A stretch of DNA of 64,000 bases. Origin: JARRKC01 sp963723965. GTDB taxonomy: Bacteria; Acidobacteriota; UBA6911; RPQK01; JAPXNP01. This document shows, in pieces, positions 8,606-16,803 of this stretch; within the stretch, counting starts at the first letter, position 1, and the number at the start of each line of letters is the position of its first letter. Location: contig CAVRSV010000012.1 in assembly GCA_963723965.1 (NCBI GenBank), positions 496,001 through 560,000 on the forward strand, written 5' to 3'. Position numbers and translations under genes: made by a program. Below the pieces are notes generated by a model. That model had not been told where the DNA came from. It saw only the letters and a list, made by a program, of their open reading frames with translations, and searched no databases.

Positions 8606-9559
8606 ATGAGAAAGACACTCTTCCTGGTACTTTGTCTGATATCGCTGGACGCCTTTGCCGAGACTCGGCCCATCGAGAGGCTGAAGGTGGCGAAGGGGCC
8701 TTACTTCTCGGCCTTCAGTGCGGACGGCCTCCGGCTGTTCATCACCTGCTACGCCGACAGCGCGATTCAGGTCGTCGACACCCGGAGCAACCGGGCCACC
8801 CGCACCTTCTACGGAGGCTACGAGCCGGTGGGCATTGCGGCCACACCCGACGGCGAGAGCATCTTCGTGACCAGCATGACCGGTGGCCTGGTCAAGGTGA
8901 TCAACGCCAAGACCTACGACATCCTCGACGACATCAAAGTGGAAGGACGCCCTGTCAACGTCGTCGCCGCCCCCAGCGGGCTCGAGGTTTACGTTCTCAA
9001 TCTGGGCCGGGGCAAGATCGGACGGGTCGATGTCATCGATGCGAGCAGCCACCGGATCAAGGGCGAGGTCGAAATCGGGGTTCGACCCGTTCAGGGTGTA
9101 CTTTCGCTCCTGGGCGACCAGCTTTACGTCGTCTGCTCCGCCTCGAACGACCTCTATGCGATCGACGTCAACCGACGGGAAGTACTCAAGAAGATCAGCG
9201 TTGGGCAGGGGCCCGACGGCATCGCCATTTCGCCCGACGGAGTTCACCTGTATGTCGCCAACAGTGTCTCGAACGACGTTTCCGTCATCGATCTTCTGGA
9301 CCTCAAGGAAGTTCGCCGGGTCAAAGTCGGTGCGAAGCCCTTTTCTCTGGCCGTTGGACCGAAAGGGCGCATCTTCGTCGTCGAAACCGGGGACAAACAG
9401 GTCGGGGTCTACGATCCGGACTTCAAGAAGCTCACCTCCCTCCGGGCCAACAAGAAGCCCGTCGACGTCGCAGTGTCCAGAGACGGGCGATTCGCCTACG
9501 TGACGGATGAGCTGGACAACCGGGTACTCGTGTTCCAGCTTCCCCAGGGCCCCGAGTGA
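8606..9559 (+). CDS. Secreted YVTN beta-propeller repeat protein
   Basis: The 317-residue product begins with a signal peptide (MRKTLFLVLCLISLDAFA) and then contains about seven beta-propeller blades of the YVTN type, with repeated GxxPxGIAxxPDG and VYVANxxSNDVSVID patterns (for example near residues 70, 205 and 220). Such proteins are surface or periplasmic and often act as binding scaffolds; no catalytic residues are seen. The frame is open from GTG 8540, but ATG 8606 gives the correct signal peptide. A TAAGCT box lies at 8528-8533, giving a leader of about 65 nt. The partner is unknown. Confidence 0.8.
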   Translation: MRKTLFLVLCLISLDAFAETRPIERLKVAKGPYFSAFSADGLRLFITCYADSAIQVVDTRSNRATRTFYGGYEPVGIAATPDGESIFVTSMTGGLVKVINAKTYDILDDIKVEGRPVNVVAAPSGLEVYVLNLGRGKIGRVDVIDASSHRIKGEVEIGVRPVQGVLSLLGDQLYVVCSASNDLYAIDVNRREVLKKISVGQGPDGIAISPDGVHLYVANSVSNDVSVIDLLDLKEVRRVKVGAKPFSLAVGPKGRIFVVETGDKQVGVYDPDFKKLTSLRANKKPVDVAVSRDGRFAYVTDELDNRVLVFQLPQGPE

Positions 9560-9626
9560 GCGAGGGGCGAGTCTCCGCTCCCCAGTTTCTGATTCGGAAC
9601 GCTACGGATCTGCCCCACGTCTGCGG

Positions 9627-9632
9627 TAGAAT
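9627..9632 (+). promoter_or_regulatory. -10 box (TAGAAT) of a leaderless transcript
   Basis: TAGAAT ends 9 nt before the ATG at 9642, with no ribosome-binding site in between. It has the same sequence and nearly the same spacing as the box before namZ. Confidence 0.55.
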
Positions 9633-9641
9633 CTCCCTCCG

Positions 9642-10607
9642 ATGCGAATCCTCCTGACCGGCGGCGCCGGATTTATCGGTTCCCACGTGGCCGAGGCACT
9701 TCTTCGTCTCGGACACGAACTGACGATCCTGGACAACTTCAACGACTTTTACGCGCCCCGCATCAAGGAAGCGAACATCGAGGAGATCCGACGCTGCGGG
9801 AACTTCGACCTGCGCCGGACGGATCTGCTGGACCCGGATGGCCTGGACAGGATCTTCCGCGAACGTCGTCCCGAGGCGATCATTCACCTGGCGGCTTACG
9901 CCGGAGTCCGGCCTTCTCTGCGGAATCCGGCCCTCTACGACCGGGTCAACGTGACGGGGACAGCCAATCTGCTCGATCGGGCCCGCGACTCGGGTGTGGA
10001 AGCGTTCGTCTTTGGCAGCACCTCCTCCGTCTACGGCGTCAACAGCAAGGTGCCCTTCAGCGAGACCGATCCCCTCGACACCCCCATCTCTCCCTATGCC
10101 GTCACGAAAAGGGCCGCCGAACTGCTCTGCTACACCTACCACTACAACTACGGCCTGCCCGTGACGTGCCTTCGGTTTTTCACGGTCTATGGCCCCCGGC
10201 AGCGCCCCGAAATGGCCATCCACAAGTTCACCCGCATGGTCTGCCGCGGTGAGCGGATTCCGATTTATCACGAGGGGAAATCGGAGCGGGACTACACCTT
10301 CGTGGCCGATATCGTCCAGGGAGTCACCGCCGCTCTCGCACGGCGCTTCGACTTCGAGGTGATCAACCTGGGCAATTCGAGGACGGTGCCACTTCTGGAT
10401 CTGGTCAGGCTTATCGAGCGGGTCACGGGCCGCCGGGCCGATATCGAGCTGATGCCGGCCCAGCCCGGGGACGTGCCGATCACCTACGCCGACATCGGGA
10501 AGGCCCGCGAACTGCTGGCGTATGCCCCCGCGACTTCGATCGAGGAGGGCGTGGCGCGCTTCGTCGACTGGTTTCACCTGAGCAAGGGATTCCTCGAAGA
10601 ACGCTGA
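9642..10607 (+). CDS. NAD-dependent epimerase, UDP-glucuronate 4-epimerase-like
   Basis: This extended short-chain dehydrogenase interconverts a nucleotide sugar, most likely UDP-glucuronate and UDP-galacturonate. The 321-residue protein opens with the NAD-binding GGAGFIGSHVAEALL, followed by LDNFNDFYAPRIKEANI, a hallmark of the UDP-glucuronate epimerase subgroup, and has the catalytic YAVTKRAAE (YxxxK) near residue 153. RFFTVYGPRQRPEMAI also fits that group. Length is normal. It starts at ATG 9642 just after a -10 box and probably serves cell-surface polysaccharide synthesis. Confidence 0.85.
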   Translation: MRILLTGGAGFIGSHVAEALLRLGHELTILDNFNDFYAPRIKEANIEEIRRCGNFDLRRTDLLDPDGLDRIFRERRPEAIIHLAAYAGVRPSLRNPALYDRVNVTGTANLLDRARDSGVEAFVFGSTSSVYGVNSKVPFSETDPLDTPISPYAVTKRAAELLCYTYHYNYGLPVTCLRFFTVYGPRQRPEMAIHKFTRMVCRGERIPIYHEGKSERDYTFVADIVQGVTAALARRFDFEVINLGNSRTVPLLDLVRLIERVTGRRADIELMPAQPGDVPITYADIGKARELLAYAPATSIEEGVARFVDWFHLSKGFLEER

Positions 10608-10633
10608 CGACTTCCGGAGACCGGAACCTGCAA

Positions 10634-10639
10634 TAATAC
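10634..10639 (+). promoter_or_regulatory. -10 box (TAATAC) of a leaderless transcript
   Basis: TAATAC ends 6 nt before the crcB ATG at 10646. There is therefore no room for a 5' leader or a fluoride riboswitch upstream of this fluoride channel gene if this promoter is used. Confidence 0.5.
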
Positions 10640-10645
10640 GGCCAC

Positions 10646-11035
10646 ATGTATCGCGTCATCCTGATTGCATTTGCGGGCCTCGTCGGCACGCTGATCCGCT
10701 ACTGGCTGTCGGGCTGGGTGGCCCGCCACTTTGGACAGTCGTTTCCCTCGGGAACACTGGCCGTCAACCTCCTGGGATGTTTCATCATGGGAGCCCTCTA
10801 CTTCGTCCTCGAAGAACGAGTGCTGTTCGATCCTGTGGTGCGGACCGCGATTCTGATCGGCTTTCTGGGGGCGCTGACGACCTTCTCCTCCTACGGCCTC
10901 CAGACGTTTACCTTGCTGCGCGACGGAGAACTGCTGCTCGCAAGCGTCTACGTGGGCGTCTCCAACATCGCTGGAGTTCTACTCGTCTGGTGTGGCTATA
11001 CAGCTTCCCGCATACTGATGGAGGGACCGCGATGA
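10646..11035 (+). CDS. crcB: Fluoride ion channel Fluc/CrcB
   Basis: CrcB (Fluc) is a dual-topology inner-membrane channel that exports fluoride. The 129-residue protein has four transmembrane segments and the family motifs GTLIRYWLSGW, FPSGTLAVNLLGCFIMG and GFLGALTTFSSYGLQT, including the pore-lining Asn and the TTFSS motif that coordinates the central sodium. It is a single-copy homodimer type. Its stop overlaps the start of the DUF190 gene (ATGA), so the two are coupled. The start at ATG 10646 sits directly after a -10 box. Confidence 0.93.
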   Translation: MYRVILIAFAGLVGTLIRYWLSGWVARHFGQSFPSGTLAVNLLGCFIMGALYFVLEERVLFDPVVRTAILIGFLGALTTFSSYGLQTFTLLRDGELLLASVYVGVSNIAGVLLVWCGYTASRILMEGPR

Positions 11036-11370
11036 ACATTCCAGAAGACGGATACCTGGTGCGCATCTTCGTGGGCGAATCGGACAAGCACGGCGTCCTG
11101 CCGCTTTACGAGGCCATCGTCCGAAAGGCCCGGGAGGCCGGCCTGGCCGGCGCCACCGTGGTGCGGGGTCTCATGGGCTACGGCCGTCATTCCATTCTGC
11201 ACACGGCCAAGGTCCTCCGCCTCTCCGAAGATCTTCCCATGATCGTCGAGATCGTCGACAGCCTGGAGAAGATCGAGGCATTCGTGCCCGTACTCGACGC
11301 CATGGTCACCGACGGGCTGGTGACCATGGAACGGGTCCGGGTCATCCGGTACCGCTCACCGGACGTTTGA
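11032..11370 (+). CDS. DUF190 family protein (PII-like fold), crcB partner
   Basis: DUF190 proteins are small, PII-like trimeric proteins often encoded next to crcB; their exact role in fluoride handling is not established. The 112-residue product shows the family core YLVRIFVGESDKHG, LYEAIVRKAREAGLAGATVVRG, MGYGRHS and PMIVEIVDS. ATG 11032 overlaps the crcB stop by 4 nt. Co-transcription with the channel suggests a regulatory or accessory role. Confidence 0.88.
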   Translation: MNIPEDGYLVRIFVGESDKHGVLPLYEAIVRKAREAGLAGATVVRGLMGYGRHSILHTAKVLRLSEDLPMIVEIVDSLEKIEAFVPVLDAMVTDGLVTMERVRVIRYRSPDV

Positions 11371-11386
11371 CCAGCGCGGATGGATC

Positions 11387-11416
11387 TGAAATTTGAGATT
11401 TGAGATTGACGATTTT
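11387..11416. repeat. Short tandem repeat (ATTTGAG unit)
   Basis: Three degenerate copies of a 7-8 bp unit (atttgag, atttgag, attgacg) fill the gap after the DUF190 gene. A similar short array (gattttcgattttcg) follows the AmgK-like gene at about 6144. It is part of the window-wide family of 7-9 bp arrays. Confidence 0.5.
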
Positions 11417-11469
11417 CGGTTGGCGGCGCTCGACGGGGCCGCGATTCCGTGATTCGGGAGGAAGCAGCG

Positions 11470-12264
11470 ATGAGCAGTCAGCGATGGTTTGTGGCGGTGA
11501 TCCTCTGGATCATGGTGTCCGGCTTCGCCCTGGCGGGCGAGCAACTCGAGGTTCAGACCTTTGGACCCTCCGGCAGCCCGGAGGAGACCGGGCGGATCTA
11601 CATCCAGGACGGGGCACTGCTCCGGCTCGATCCCGAAGTGGATGCTCAGGGTCACCCCACGGACAACTCGGTCATCTTCCGGGCGGATACGGAGACCTTC
11701 ATCGTCCTCGATCCGCAGGAAAAAGACTATCTGGTCCTGACTCGACAGCGGCTCGAGCAGTTCTCGACCCAGCTCAAGGAACAGCTGCACCGGATGAGGG
11801 AACAACTCGACGATCTCCCGCCCGAACAGCGGAAGATGATGGAGAAGATGCTGGCGGCGCAAGCCCCGCAGGAGCCCGTCGAATTCTCCCTCGATATTCG
11901 AGAGATCGGCCCGGACGAGGGCGCCGTCAAATACGAAGTGTGGGTGAACGGCAAGAAGGCCACGGAAGTCTGGGTCAAGCCTCCCGAGGAAATGGGTATC
12001 GGCCCCGGGGCGCTCGAGCTCATCCGCAAGATGTCCGCCTTTTACGAAACCACCATGAAATCGCTCTCCACGGACTTTCCCCAGATCACCTTTGGAGACG
12101 ACCCCTTCGCCGGTATCGCCCGCATGAACGGCTTTCCGGAAAAGATGCGGGACGTTGAGAGCGGGCGCGTCACGCGCATCGGCAAGGCCGAGATCCTGGA
12201 CCTCGACCCGGAGCTGTTCGCCCCTCCGCCGGACTATCGGGAACGCAAGATCGACCTCCAGTAG
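11470..12264 (+). CDS. Secreted hypothetical protein (DUF4412-like)
   Basis: The 264-residue product starts with a signal peptide (SSQRWFVAVILWIMVSGFALAG) and then an all-beta N-terminal region that alternates with a charged helical stretch (LEQFSTQLKEQLHRMREQL, residues about 93-115). The general pattern of strands reading out a stored oxidation or binding state (RADTETFIVLDPQEKDYLVL) resembles DUF4412 proteins of acidobacteria and Bacteroidetes, but this is a weak likeness. ATG 11470 has a GGGAGGAAG ribosome-binding site. The function is unknown. Confidence 0.65.
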   Translation: MSSQRWFVAVILWIMVSGFALAGEQLEVQTFGPSGSPEETGRIYIQDGALLRLDPEVDAQGHPTDNSVIFRADTETFIVLDPQEKDYLVLTRQRLEQFSTQLKEQLHRMREQLDDLPPEQRKMMEKMLAAQAPQEPVEFSLDIREIGPDEGAVKYEVWVNGKKATEVWVKPPEEMGIGPGALELIRKMSAFYETTMKSLSTDFPQITFGDDPFAGIARMNGFPEKMRDVESGRVTRIGKAEILDLDPELFAPPPDYRERKIDLQ

Positions 12265-12274
12265 GCTGAAGGTT

Positions 12275-13567
12275 TCACCGCTCCCGCTTCTTGAAGTGCA
12301 TATCCGAGAACTGGATGTACTGGCGCCAGTCGTATTCCGTCAGATCGTGGCCGCCGCTGCGAACGTGATAGCCGACGCGATGCATGACCGGCTGATCGAC
12401 CGGCGGCATCTCAGCCACGCCCAGTCCGTCCGTTCCAAGAACCCGGAAAACGGGATCAGCGGCCTTGGCGGCCAGGAATTCACCGCGTGGGTCGGACCAT
12501 CGATCGTCGACGGCACTGGCCACATAAAGAGGCCGAGGCGCGATGAGGGCGAGCAGTTCGTGCTGATCGACCGGCAGGGCGTCTTCGTGGTCGTCGTACT
12601 GCTTGAAATTGGCGCAGAACCAATGGGGAAAGGCGGAATTGATTCGGGCCAGGGTCTCACCGAAACGCCGGCGGAAGAGGGCGGCTCCCCCACAACCCGA
12701 TTCGTTGGAGATGACGATCGCGAACCGCTGATCCTCGGCACCGGCCCATAGAGCCGCTTTCCCGAGGCGTGAGTGGCCCAGCACGACGACCTTCCGCCGG
12801 TCGATGTGCGAATCGGTCTCAATGTAGTCCATGGCCCGACTCAGCCCCCAGGCCCAGGCGCCAATCGCCCCCCACTGATCGGCGGCCGGCGTCCGCTGTC
12901 CAGGTAAGTAGTAGAGCGGTTGCACACCATTCTTGAAGCCATCGTCAAAGTCGGGATCCAGGTCGCCGTAATACGCCGTAACCAGCCCAAATCCGCTCTT
13001 GAGGATCAGCTCGAGCGGCCAGCGTGAAGCGGCAACACCGCGGGTAGCCTCGGTGGCCCGGTTGTCAGTGATGCCCAGATCCTTGTTGTTCGGCACCCAA
13101 GCCTGGGTGATCGCAACATCCGTCTCCTTGGTGATGGACTGATTGCCCCCGAAATTCAGGCCCAGGAAAACGGGGACGGGCTTACGCACAGCGTTCGGCC
13201 GATAAATCAGGAGGTGCAGGGCGGGGCCCTTGGTGCTGCGCGTCAGGAAGACGTCCACCTCTTCCCGGGTCGCCAGTCCTCCCAGAGCGTGTTTGTTCCT
13301 GGAAGTGACCTTGGAGGGCCGATCCGAGACCGCCGCCGGCGCGACGCCATAGACCTGAGTCTCGAACGCCCTGAGGATTTCGGGCCTTCGCTTTTGAAAC
13401 CAGGTCATGGCATCGCCGACCTTGGTGCCGTCCAGAGCGACCAACGGATCAGGCAGGGCGTACAGCGGCACCTTGCTCTCGTCATAGTTCGGTTGGAACC
13501 GCACGCCCTGCGCAACGCACAACGTGACAATCCCAAGGCCCACCAGTACTGAAATGGTTTTCTGCAA
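12275..13567 (-). CDS. Glucuronoyl esterase-like hydrolase (CE15 family)
   Basis: CE15 enzymes cut the ester between 4-O-methyl-glucuronic acid on xylan and lignin. The roughly 430-residue product has an alpha/beta-hydrolase core with the nucleophile motif VLGHSRLGKAALWAG, which matches the CE15 G-x-S-R-x-G-K signature, followed by ISNESGCGGAALFRR, PRPLYVASAVDDRWSDP and the catalytic His in GGHDLTEYDW. The N-terminus after TTG 13567 (LQKTISVLVGLGIVTLCVAQ) is a signal peptide, and AAGGGGA upstream is a plausible ribosome-binding site; the frame stays open for 72 codons further upstream, but that stretch is repeat-rich. The GH115 and CE1-type genes elsewhere in the window make a glucuronoxylan role likely. 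Confidence 0.85.
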   Translation of the reverse strand: MQKTISVLVGLGIVTLCVAQGVRFQPNYDESKVPLYALPDPLVALDGTKVGDAMTWFQKRRPEILRAFETQVYGVAPAAVSDRPSKVTSRNKHALGGLATREEVDVFLTRSTKGPALHLLIYRPNAVRKPVPVFLGLNFGGNQSITKETDVAITQAWVPNNKDLGITDNRATEATRGVAASRWPLELILKSGFGLVTAYYGDLDPDFDDGFKNGVQPLYYLPGQRTPAADQWGAIGAWAWGLSRAMDYIETDSHIDRRKVVVLGHSRLGKAALWAGAEDQRFAIVISNESGCGGAALFRRRFGETLARINSAFPHWFCANFKQYDDHEDALPVDQHELLALIAPRPLYVASAVDDRWSDPRGEFLAAKAADPVFRVLGTDGLGVAEMPPVDQPVMHRVGYHVRSGGHDLTEYDWRQYIQFSDMHFKKRER

Positions 13568-13935
13568 TGCTATCCCCTTGTCGATACCGGTCCTCGGACC
13601 CAGCGTGCCGGCAGGCACGCCCGGTCGCACTCCCCCACGGTTTCCCCACGGCTCGCACCGAGCCGCGGGCCGGCCCGACAAATATCCTACAGCGGTCTCC
13701 CCGCCAACACAAAAACAGGGGGTCAGAGGAGGGGAGAACGGGAGGAGGGGAGGGCCGGAGAACGAGTGGAACGTGCATCCCACTTGTCGTCGGCAAGTCG
13801 TCGCTGCCGGGCGGGCCGGAGAACGGGGGGGGCGGGAGGAGTGAGATTCACGGGCGAGGGTCCCGCTCTCTGGTTCTCACGCGACCCGCTTCAGCGGCAG
13901 GAAGGGCCGGTCTCGAAGGACCGGCCCGATCCACC
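13568..13935. other. Intergenic region with GGGAGG-type tandem repeats
   Basis: This 368 bp gap upstream of the CE15 gene and downstream of the radical SAM gene contains degenerate purine-rich tandem repeats at about 13725-13850 (gagaacggga, ggaggggag, gccggagaac). These resemble the arrays at 36.3 and 41.6 kb. No coding region or clear terminator is visible in it. Confidence 0.5.
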
Positions 13936-15201
13936 CTAGAAGCTGCCGGTCACGCCGCGGAAGCGGTTTTTGGCCTGCCTGGCCAGCCACTTGACGACCC
14001 GCATGTCGTCATAGCAGTGACCCACGATCGAGTTGAGCGTCGAGAAGCAGGTCGTGTTGCACGTCTTCTTCATCTCGTCCAGCTGCACGAGCTCGAATCC
14101 GGGACTGCCCACCTTGCCCCAGTTGTAGGTCGCATCGTACATGGGGAAGCAGGGCGCCAGCGTCCCGTCCTCCCGGATGATCAAAGTGTTCTGACCGGCA
14201 CGACAGGGCCACGGTTCGACGCTGCCGCGCATCATGTTCTTCATGTTCAGGAGCTGTGCAATGGGATTCGCCATCTTGTAGCCCGACTGGTGTTTCTCGA
14301 CCAGCCAGTCGATCAGCGCATCGATCCGCGGAAAATCTTCCTCGCGGATGAAGGTGCTGTTCCGCTCCTGGTGCTTGAAATTGTCATGCTCCATCATGGG
14401 AGACTCGTTGATGTGGTAATCGGTGGCGATCTTGTACTTGTGCCCGATCTCGGTCAGTTCCTTCACATCGTCCACGTTGATCCGCGTGATGTTGATGTTG
14501 AGGAAGGCCGAATAGCCGTAGTAGCGCTGCATCTCGACCATGTACTCGAAGTTCTCCCAGATAGGCTTGATGGCCTTGGGGAGCTCCGGGCGATCCTCAA
14601 CGCTGTCCACCGCGAGATTGATGACGGCGATTCCACAGTCTCCAAGACGGTCCATCACCTTGGGACGCAGCAGACGTCCATTCGTGGCCAGATAGACGAA
14701 GAATCCCTTCTTGGCGGCATAGTCGGTCACTTTGTGCACGAAGGGCCAGCGCACCAGCGGCTCGCCACCCATCAGGGCCAGCACCCGGCAGCCGATCTGC
14801 TCCAGCCAGTCAATGGAGCGACGGGCCGAATCCTCCGTCATCCCTTTGACCTTGTTGTTGTAGGCCCAGCAGTAGTGGCAGTCGAGATTGCACTTGTAGT
14901 CGGTAAACAGGTAGGCGACGATCGGCCGCAAGGCCTTCGAGTGCCAGCGGGACTTGAAATAGGGGACTCCCCAGGCCTTCCACGCTCGCCAACCGTTGAC
15001 CTTGTTGTATTCAGAGTCGGTCAGCCGGCGCAGTTTGGCCTCGGGCCGCTGAGGAAAAACCGGATCCGGCAGCGTCAGGGCCTGCCCCTCGGGTCTGAGG
15101 GGATCACGCCCCGGACCGCCCATAAGCTCCTCATGGACCTTCGTATCGATGCGAAACAGCTGTTCGCTGTGGCTGGAAGTGGGATTCTGCACTGTACTCA
15201 C
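13936..15201 (-). CDS. Radical SAM protein with C-terminal cysteine cluster
   Basis: The 421-residue product is a radical SAM enzyme: CNLDCHYC (Cys104, 108, 111) binds the 4Fe-4S cluster and LMGGEPLVRW is the GGE motif that holds SAM. The C-terminal third has further cysteines (CRAGQNTLIIREDGTLAPCF, then CNTTC and GHCYDD) that resemble a SPASM-type auxiliary cluster. An N-terminal 90-residue extension before the barrel has no recognised domain. The start is GTG 15201, with AAAGGAG 6 nt upstream. No precursor peptide or obvious substrate gene is adjacent, so the reaction is unknown; peptide modification or sugar/lipid chemistry are both possible. Confidence 0.8.
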   Translation of the reverse strand: MSTVQNPTSSHSEQLFRIDTKVHEELMGGPGRDPLRPEGQALTLPDPVFPQRPEAKLRRLTDSEYNKVNGWRAWKAWGVPYFKSRWHSKALRPIVAYLFTDYKCNLDCHYCWAYNNKVKGMTEDSARRSIDWLEQIGCRVLALMGGEPLVRWPFVHKVTDYAAKKGFFVYLATNGRLLRPKVMDRLGDCGIAVINLAVDSVEDRPELPKAIKPIWENFEYMVEMQRYYGYSAFLNINITRINVDDVKELTEIGHKYKIATDYHINESPMMEHDNFKHQERNSTFIREEDFPRIDALIDWLVEKHQSGYKMANPIAQLLNMKNMMRGSVEPWPCRAGQNTLIIREDGTLAPCFPMYDATYNWGKVGSPGFELVQLDEMKKTCNTTCFSTLNSIVGHCYDDMRVVKWLARQAKNRFRGVTGSF

Positions 15202-15477
15202 TGCTGTCTCCTTTCAATCAGGAGCAGCCCGGTCCGGCGTCAACTGGAGTCCTCGGGGCACATTTCCTCGCGAGGACTCGGATTCCTCTCGAGGTGAGGG
15301 AATTCACGGCTTCACGCACGACCGAGCAACGCTGTGTCAAGCTGGATCAGTGGATTCCTCGGTAAGATGAAAGGAATCCCGCCATTAACCGCTATCGTAG
15401 CCCAAGCGTCTCCTTCTGACAAGTATGCTCGAAGATTCGGCGGGACCCCATATCCCCCCTGGACTTCGATCTGACGG

Positions 15478-16650
15478 TCAATAGTATCGACCTATCAACT
15501 CGTGCCCTACGATCGCACGCTTCAGTTCGAGCGGGTCGATGGCCCCCTCTTTACGGTAGGCGACCCGGCCCCCGGGCTCGACCAAAAGAGTGTACGGCAA
15601 AGCACCGTCCCAAGCCGGATCAACCGCCTCGATCAACGCGTACTGATCCTCCAGTGAGAATATCAGATTGCGCAGCGCGGAATGCTTCTGCTTCAGGAAT
15701 TTGAGGGCGGCTTCGCGATTCTCTGGAGAATCAGCGCTCAGCGAGACGAGTTCGAAACCTCGATCCTTGTACATCCGGTGGATCTCGACGAGCTCCGGAT
15801 ACTCGATGACGCAGGGTCCGCACCAGGTTGCCCAGACGTTGATCAGGCGCAGCTTGTCCGAGTCGTTGGCGAGGAGCTTGCGGACTCCCTCGACGTCCAC
15901 GGATTCGAGACTCACGGGGCTCTCGTCCCACTCGCGGTTCACCTTCTCCCGCCACTGCGTCTTCCAGGACCACTTCACCGAACACCCGAAGGACTTGGTC
16001 ACGGGATTGCCGACGTCCTCTCCCGAGAGCACCGCATCCACCGCCGCCCGGAGGTCCTCGGCCTGTCCCGTTCCCGGCTTCTCGGAACCATCCAGGCGAC
16101 CCGTATAGCGCAGGCTGCGGTCGCGGTCGAACACGAAGGCGTGGGGCGTCGCAACCGGCCCGTAGGCGATCGAGATCTGCTGGTCGTCGCCATCGTACAG
16201 GTAGGGAAAGTCGAACTCGTGATCCCGGGCCCGGATCTTCATCTCCTCGAAGGTGTCGCCCAGGTCCGTGTAGCCGAGTTCCTCATAGAGGAGCCCCAGC
16301 GGCGAATTGGGGGAAATGGCGACAGTGGCCACGCCCTTGGGCCGATAGTCGGCCACGAACTCCTTGATCCGCTCTTCGTAGGCTTGCGCGGTGGGACAGT
16401 GATTGCAGGTGAAGATCACCGCCAACACCTCGGCGTCCCTGAATTCCGAGAGGGTGTGGAACTTCCCGTCGACCCCCGGCAGCCGAAAATCGGGGGCGCG
16501 GCTGCCGATGGCCAGGGTCGTGACGTTGACTTCGGGCATCGCCCGCGGCGCGGCGACGAAGGATTCCGGCGTCTCGGACACCGAACAGCCTCCCCACACC
16601 AGCAGAGCCATCCCCAACCAGAACGAAGCGATCCACTGTTTGCCTGACAT
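15478..16650 (-). CDS. Lipoprotein with two fused redoxin domains
   Basis: The 390-residue product begins with a lipoprotein signal (LLVWGGC) and contains two thioredoxin-fold domains. The first (about residues 45-200) is peroxiredoxin-like, with VIFTCNHCPTAQAYEERI carrying a CxxC. The second (about residues 235-385) is TlpA/ResA-like, with NVWATWCGPCVIEYPELV. Such proteins act at the outer face of the membrane in disulfide exchange. ATG 16650 follows a TAGGCT box by 9 nt, another leaderless arrangement; TTG 16659 is an alternative. It lies downstream of the acyl-CoA ligase on the same strand. Confidence 0.85.
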   Translation of the reverse strand: MSGKQWIASFWLGMALLVWGGCSVSETPESFVAAPRAMPEVNVTTLAIGSRAPDFRLPGVDGKFHTLSEFRDAEVLAVIFTCNHCPTAQAYEERIKEFVADYRPKGVATVAISPNSPLGLLYEELGYTDLGDTFEEMKIRARDHEFDFPYLYDGDDQQISIAYGPVATPHAFVFDRDRSLRYTGRLDGSEKPGTGQAEDLRAAVDAVLSGEDVGNPVTKSFGCSVKWSWKTQWREKVNREWDESPVSLESVDVEGVRKLLANDSDKLRLINVWATWCGPCVIEYPELVEIHRMYKDRGFELVSLSADSPENREAALKFLKQKHSALRNLIFSLEDQYALIEAVDPAWDGALPYTLLVEPGGRVAYRKEGAIDPLELKRAIVGHELIGRYY

Positions 16651-16659
16651 AGCGGTCAA

Positions 16660-16665
16660 AGCCTA
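16660..16665 (-). promoter_or_regulatory. -10 box (TAGGCT) before the double redoxin gene
   Basis: TAGGCT on the minus strand ends 9 nt before ATG 16650, the same geometry as the leaderless promoters of namZ, asnS and the epimerase gene. Confidence 0.4.
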
Positions 16666-16803
16666 CCAGACAACCTGTCCGGTTCCGAGTCCCGAGTTTC
16701 GGGAGTGCCCATGGGTGGGTGCTGGGCTCGTGTGCGTCTGCGCCCAAGCCGCGTCGATCGCAAGCGCCCAGTCCGAGAGCGGTGCAGGCGGCGCCGACGC
16801 CGC

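Noticed and set aside
10607..10645. Fluoride riboswitch upstream of crcB
   Set aside because: Only 38 bp separate the genes and a -10 box lies next to the ATG, so no aptamer fits.
13567..15297. Plus-strand 576-codon frame
   Set aside because: Mirror of the radical SAM gene on the other strand; no domain and low-complexity composition typical of antisense frames in GC-rich DNA.
15202..15477. Small precursor peptide gene upstream of the radical SAM gene
   Set aside because: No frame with a ribosome-binding site, leader-like composition or Cys/Ser-rich core was found on either strand.
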